Of a stretch of DNA of 64,000 bases, positions 60,362 to 64,000 are shown in pieces. This stretch comes from Bin127 sp034423055 (GTDB lineage Bacteria > Chloroflexota > Dehalococcoidia > Lucifugimonadales > Lucifugimonadaceae). The position numbers and the translations under genes are program-made. The stretch lies in NCBI GenBank assembly GCA_034423055.1, contig DAOUJE010000051.1, forward strand, positions 1 to 64,000, written 5' to 3'. Under the pieces are notes generated by a model. The model ran no database searches. It worked only from the letters and a program-made list of their open reading frames with translations, and was not told the origin of the DNA. How positions within the stretch are numbered: position 1 is the first letter of the stretch; every line of letters starts with the position of its first letter.

Positions 60362-61309
60362 TTAGTCGTTCCACTTGACGATGCGGAGCATGACCCAATC
60401 GCCATCTTGGCGCGATTCCGAAATCGATACGTGGCTCGTTTTCAGGAATGCATCGCGAACCGCGTCCGATTGCTCGGCTAATATGCCCGATGCCAATATG
60501 GTGCCGCTTAGAGTGGCTTGATCGACGAGCGCTTCGGCTAGATCGATGAGGACGCGAGAGGTGATATTCGCCAACACGTAGTCGAATTCGATATCAGGCA
60601 ACTCTTCATGGGGTACAGAACCGCTCAGAACATGAGCTCGTTGTGAGACACCGGACATCACGAGATTGTTTTGGACTGCCCGGACGGCGGTTTCGTCGAT
60701 GTCTAAACACCATGCATCAGCAGCACCCATTTTCAAGGCGGCGATCGCGAGGACTCCCGATCCGCAACCTACGTCCAAGACGCGTGTTCCGGTCAATTTT
60801 CCTGCATCGGCATCTTCGACGATGCCCTCCAAACAGAGCCGTGTAGTCGGATGGTTGCCGGTGCCGAATGCCAAGCCAGGTGAGAGGTAAACTTGCACAT
60901 CGTCGTTTTTTGGGTCCGGTGGAACGCCGTCTTCTAGGGACCAGGGCGAGATCGTGATGCGATCGGCTACCCGGATCGTCGGAAAGGATTGGTGCGCCCA
61001 TTCTTCAGCAGTGACGATACGCTCACGGTGCGGCTCCATGTCGATCAGTTCCGACATCAGCTTTAATCCGATGTCAATCATCCCTTTGCGGTTGTCTACC
61101 GTATCGTCGTTTTTGAGGTAGCAGTACACCGCGACGTCGTCGCTCGGATTGTCGTTGTCGCCTGCATCATCTGCGTCCCAATCGCCGGATTGCGATACGA
61201 ATACTCGGCCGTCGCCGTAGGTAGTGAATAGGTGAGTGACTGGTTCAGCGTATTCGGCGGGCAGTTTTACGCTGATCTCCAACCAACTCTCGGCGTCTGG
61301 GTCACGCAC
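60362..61309 (-). CDS. prmA: Ribosomal protein L11 methyltransferase PrmA
   Basis: 315 residues. N-terminal substrate domain (SWLEISVKLPAEYAEPVTHLF), then the AdoMet domain with GTGNHPTTRLCLEG, TRVLDVGCGSGVLAIAAL and DYVLANITSRVLIDLAEAL. Trimethylates L11. Gene order next to dnaJ is typical. Confidence 0.93.
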   Translation of the reverse strand: MRDPDAESWLEISVKLPAEYAEPVTHLFTTYGDGRVFVSQSGDWDADDAGDNDNPSDDVAVYCYLKNDDTVDNRKGMIDIGLKLMSELIDMEPHRERIVTAEEWAHQSFPTIRVADRITISPWSLEDGVPPDPKNDDVQVYLSPGLAFGTGNHPTTRLCLEGIVEDADAGKLTGTRVLDVGCGSGVLAIAALKMGAADAWCLDIDETAVRAVQNNLVMSGVSQRAHVLSGSVPHEELPDIEFDYVLANITSRVLIDLAEALVDQATLSGTILASGILAEQSDAVRDAFLKTSHVSISESRQDGDWVMLRIVKWND

Positions 61310-61340
61310 GTTGGATCGCTGTGCGTCGCTGCATGTTCAA

Positions 61341-62504
61341 CTAACCCGTGAAGGCGCCCTTGAGCCAGCTCCAAATCGAGTCGTCGCCATCTTGATTGCC
61401 ATATGAGATCTCGTTCTGGACAATGATCGGATCAAGCGCACGTTCGTCGGTTTCGCGCATGGTTTCGCCGAGTTCGCGAACGAGTTTCTTTTGCTTCTGA
61501 GTCAAAGATCGCGGCGTGATTACGGCGATTTGAACGATTTGGTCTCCGCGTGGTCCATCGTTCCGCAAACGCGGGACGCCTAAGCCGCGAATGACTTCGT
61601 GATGGCCAGTCTGGACTCCGGGTTGGATTCTTATTTCTTTGTCGCCTTCCAACGTCGGCACGGTGATGATACCGCCTAGCATGGCGGATACGACATTCAG
61701 TTCTGCGCGGATCAAAACGTCGTTGCCGCTTCTAGTGAACACGCGGTCTGGCTCGACGTGAACGCGGACGTATAGATCGCCGGCGTGACCGCCTAATTCG
61801 CCGACATCGCCTTGTCCTCGCATTACGATGCGTGTGCCGTCGTCTACACCGGCTGGGATGTCGATAGAGATTTTGCGTCGGTTGTTGGATACGCCGGTAG
61901 CGTTGCATTGCGTACATGCGCGTTCGACTTTGATTCCGGAGCCGCGGCATGTGGAACATTCGCTGATTTGCTCGAAGTTGCCGAAGAGGGTTCGCTGGGC
62001 GCGTCGCACATTTCCGCTGCCGTTACAAGTCGGGCACGTGTAGGTTGCGCTGCCAGGTTCGCCGCGGGTGCCGTTGCACCGCGAACAGATTTCGCGTCGC
62101 ATCACATCGGTCTCGCGGCTGGTGCCGAAGATGGCATCGCGGAAAGATACGCTGAGCACCAACTCGACGTCTCTGCCTCTTCGGTTGCGAGTTCCGGCCG
62201 CGCCACCGAAGAACGATTCGAAGATGTCGCCAAATCCGCCGAAATCGTTGAAGCCTTCGAATCCGCGACCGGCCTGACCGTTCACACCTTGATGACCGAA
62301 GCGATCGTAACGGGAACGGCTCTCCGGATCGATGAGGATTTGATATGCCTCGTTGATCTCCTTGAAACGCTCAGTCGCACCTTCTTCACGGTTTCGGTCA
62401 GGGTGGTACTGCAGAGCTTTGCGCCGGAACGCCTTTTTTATGTCTTCCTCGTTTGCGGTACGAGGAATCTCCAGCACTTCGTAGTAGTCGCGTTTATCGC
62501 TCAT
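61341..62504 (-). CDS. dnaJ: Chaperone protein DnaJ
   Basis: 387 residues. J-domain with HPD in ALQYHPDRNREEG, a Gly/Phe-rich linker (GFEGFNDFGGFGDIFESFFGG), four zinc repeats CSRCNGTRG, CPTCNGSG, CSTCRGSG and CTQCNATG, then the substrate-binding C-terminal domains. Stimulates DnaK ATPase and binds unfolded proteins. The fourth repeat has ATG in place of the GxG ending. In most genomes grpE and dnaK stand between hrcA and dnaJ; here they do not. Confidence 0.95.
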   Translation of the reverse strand: MSDKRDYYEVLEIPRTANEEDIKKAFRRKALQYHPDRNREEGATERFKEINEAYQILIDPESRSRYDRFGHQGVNGQAGRGFEGFNDFGGFGDIFESFFGGAAGTRNRRGRDVELVLSVSFRDAIFGTSRETDVMRREICSRCNGTRGEPGSATYTCPTCNGSGNVRRAQRTLFGNFEQISECSTCRGSGIKVERACTQCNATGVSNNRRKISIDIPAGVDDGTRIVMRGQGDVGELGGHAGDLYVRVHVEPDRVFTRSGNDVLIRAELNVVSAMLGGIITVPTLEGDKEIRIQPGVQTGHHEVIRGLGVPRLRNDGPRGDQIVQIAVITPRSLTQKQKKLVRELGETMRETDERALDPIIVQNEISYGNQDGDDSIWSWLKGAFTG

Positions 62505-62552
62505 GGATTGGATGTCGTTGTTTCGGTTCGATGTGCTGGATTTGGTGGTTCG

Positions 62553-63590
62553 TCAGTCAAGTCTGGGATCGGCTCGGTTGACCATTGCATCTAATGTCTC
62601 GGCGGTGAAGCTGACTGTCGGGATTGCGCGATCGTACGCAGTGCGCATCGGGGAAATCAATCCGACGACGCCTCTGGCGTTTACCGCACCGCCGTATCCG
62701 CACATGATGAGGCTGTAGTCGCACAGTTCAGGACGGGCGTTGTCCGACCCAATCGCGACGACTGGCTGGGCATCGTATATCACTCCGGAAGTCAGGTCGG
62801 CGAATGCGTCGTCATTTTCGAGAGCTGAAAGGGCTAACGCGCCTTTTTCGGGTTGTGCGGTCAATTCAGGGTCTGACATGAAGTGTCGAAAACCGCTCAT
62901 GTATCTTACGCCGGGGACAGATTCGGCGTGGATGAGTGCTTCGATGGTTGCTTGCCAAACTTGGCGTTCGAAATCGTCTTGGATGTCTTCACGATCGCGG
63001 GTTGCGACAAGCTCTTCCACGCGTTTGCCTGAAACCTCGGCGGACACTTTGTTTCGAGTGCGCTCAAGCATCAGATCAGGAACTGCCTGCTCAAGCTCGA
63101 TGAGTTGTCTGTAAACTCGGGCCTCCTGCAAAACGAGCACGAGCATGATCAACATATCGTGCAGTTTCAAGAGTTCGATCTGTTTGACGTTAGGCATTCG
63201 TGCACGCGGTGCGGTGATGAACGCGAGTGCACCGATCAAGTCGGCGATCACCGATGCGGTTATCTGAACCCATGCGTCGACGTCATCTGGCTCGACTTCC
63301 GTCTGATGCTGTAGCAGCGTCACCAGGTTGTCGGGAGGCTGTGACGATTTGTCCAACTCTCCGACGAAGTGCCGATAGCCTTTTTCAGACGGAACTGCGC
63401 CCGAGGAGGGATGCGGTCGCAACAGGTAGCCTTCGTCGATGAGAACACCCATCTCGTTACGGATCGTCGCGCTGCTGACGTTGAAACCGCCAGAATTGGC
63501 GACCGCGTTGGAAGAAACCGGCATCGCGGTCGAGATGTAATCGTCGACGATGAAGGTTAGGATTGTGCTTCTTCGTTCAGGCAGAGCCAT
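62553..63590 (-). CDS. hrcA: Heat-inducible transcription repressor HrcA
   Basis: 345 residues. Winged helix (ERRSTILTFIVDDYISTAMPVSSNAVA, FNVSSATIRNEMGVLIDEGYL, PHPSSGAVPSEKGYRHF) with the strongly conserved HrcA wing, then a GAF-like dimer domain ending GLISPMRTAYDRAIPTVSF. Represses chaperone operons by binding CIRCE. I found no clear CIRCE (TTAGCACTC-N9-GAGTGCTAA) in the 150 bp upstream, only AGCACT...AGTGT with wrong spacing. Confidence 0.95.
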   Translation of the reverse strand: MALPERRSTILTFIVDDYISTAMPVSSNAVANSGGFNVSSATIRNEMGVLIDEGYLLRPHPSSGAVPSEKGYRHFVGELDKSSQPPDNLVTLLQHQTEVEPDDVDAWVQITASVIADLIGALAFITAPRARMPNVKQIELLKLHDMLIMLVLVLQEARVYRQLIELEQAVPDLMLERTRNKVSAEVSGKRVEELVATRDREDIQDDFERQVWQATIEALIHAESVPGVRYMSGFRHFMSDPELTAQPEKGALALSALENDDAFADLTSGVIYDAQPVVAIGSDNARPELCDYSLIMCGYGGAVNARGVVGLISPMRTAYDRAIPTVSFTAETLDAMVNRADPRLD

Positions 63591-63744
63591 ATCGAGAAAA
63601 TGGGGTAATTACAGCACTGGTTCCGCCATCAAAGTGTGTGATGGTATGTGCAACTGTACGCTAAACAGGAGCCATGCCCCTTATTTACAGAATCTAACAC
63701 CGCACGCCCTGATGCGCCATTGACGCGCCTCGCTCACGATCGGT
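63591..63744. other. Promoter region of the hrcA operon
   Basis: No gene. Contains TTACAGCACTGG and CAAAGTGTGTGATGG, which resemble half-sites of CIRCE but with a 14-base spacing instead of 9. Promoter not resolved. Confidence 0.3.
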
Positions 63745-64000
63745 TTACCCCATCCGCAACTGGGTGGAAGCTCCGAAACCCTTTGGGTTGATGTGTAGGA
63801 GTTTGCAACCTTCGCGGATGAATTTCGGCGCTAGGAGCAACGAACGATGACACCGCGATGCATCCCCTTCGGAACACATAACCGCTAGTCGTTTCCTTCT
63901 TGCCAGTCTAGAAACTTCCACAATTCCGGCTTCGAAGTCAGGTTCTATGGCTCTCTGTTCGTACCATTCGTCAACGGATGGAGGCTCGGAATCCTTTGTC
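63745..64000 (-). CDS. DUF488 family protein (5' end outside window)
   Basis: The C-terminal 84 residues are present, in frame from the window edge to TAA at 63745. The DUF488 signature is clear: LAVMCSEGDASRCHRSLLLAP (C-x-E-x-n-CHR), preceded by WYEQRAIEPDFEAGIVEVSRLARRKRL. Function of this family is unknown; it often accompanies DNA or nucleotide metabolism genes. Confidence 0.85.
   Translation of the reverse strand, partial: TKDSEPPSVDEWYEQRAIEPDFEAGIVEVSRLARRKRLAVMCSEGDASRCHRSLLLAPKFIREGCKLLHINPKGFGASTQLRMG

Noticed and set aside
63605..63640. CIRCE operator upstream of hrcA
   Set aside because: Only AGCACT and AGTGT half-sites with 14-base spacing; the consensus needs nine bases and longer arms.

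Overview
The window looks like part of the chromosome of an uncultured Chloroflexota bacterium, probably Dehalococcoidia/SAR202-like. This is inference from gene content. The evidence is two peptide-type ABC transporter operons whose binding proteins carry low-complexity linkers (Ala/Pro-rich, and Val/Glu-rich 'VEKVVEKEVEV' type), many single catabolic-type genes (short-chain dehydrogenases, acetamidase, thiolase/DUF35, D-2-hydroxyacid dehydrogenase, aminotransferase class III, nitroreductase), a HemQ-type haem gene, and intergenic hairpin repeats of the type CATTCCGAGCGCAGCGAGGAATCTC. No rRNA, tRNA or CRISPR was recognised.

Layout. 0-12 kb: scattered genes (GNAT acetyltransferase, zinc-ribbon membrane protein, DapA-family lyase, sirohaem sulfite/nitrite reductase, a 924-residue Calx-beta/Fn3 surface protein, hemQ, 7Fe ferredoxin, A-type Fe-S protein) separated by repeat-rich spacers. 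12.5-19.6 kb: a compact housekeeping stretch on the plus strand: Lrp regulator, bioY, aspS, tig-clpP-clpX, thiS-like. 20-25.5 kb: minus-strand peptide ABC operon with a terminal cupredoxin-like lipoprotein. 25.7-39.4 kb: mostly metabolic accessory genes, a CinA-like/nucleotidylyltransferase pair, a DUF4143 ATPase, a FIST protein and a methyltransferase-nuclease fusion. 39.4-42 kb: panB, whose 3' end is duplicated on both sides of a two-gene TIR-domain/RNase HI cassette. 43-49.5 kb: NIPSNAP, coiled-coil and membrane small proteins, a dehydrogenase, a Tag-like glycosylase, and a thiolase-DUF2157-GDYXXLXY-DUF35 run. 50-54.2 kb: argF, der, plsY, gpsA. 54.2-59.2 kb: a Fic gene and a second peptide ABC operon. 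59.6-63.6 kb: rsmE, prmA, dnaJ, hrcA (minus strand, transcribed hrcA to rsmE). The window ends inside a DUF488 gene.

Two observations deserve most attention. First, a translationally coupled pair (a TIR effector of the PF10137 type with an extra N-terminal domain, followed by a complete RNase HI) lies between two 137-bp copies of the panB 3' end. By my reading these differ only at synonymous positions, as expected of an element that integrates in panB and restores the gene end. It is a candidate anti-phage cassette. Second, a family of short non-autonomous elements (copies at 5965, 9196, 10747 and 19622) has about 15-bp terminal inverted repeats (ACGCRTGATGCRAAA) and 5-bp target duplications. 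Its interiors hold a hairpin flanked by tandem arrays that have expanded to very different copy numbers.

All functional calls come from reading the protein sequences and recalling family motifs; no database search was run.
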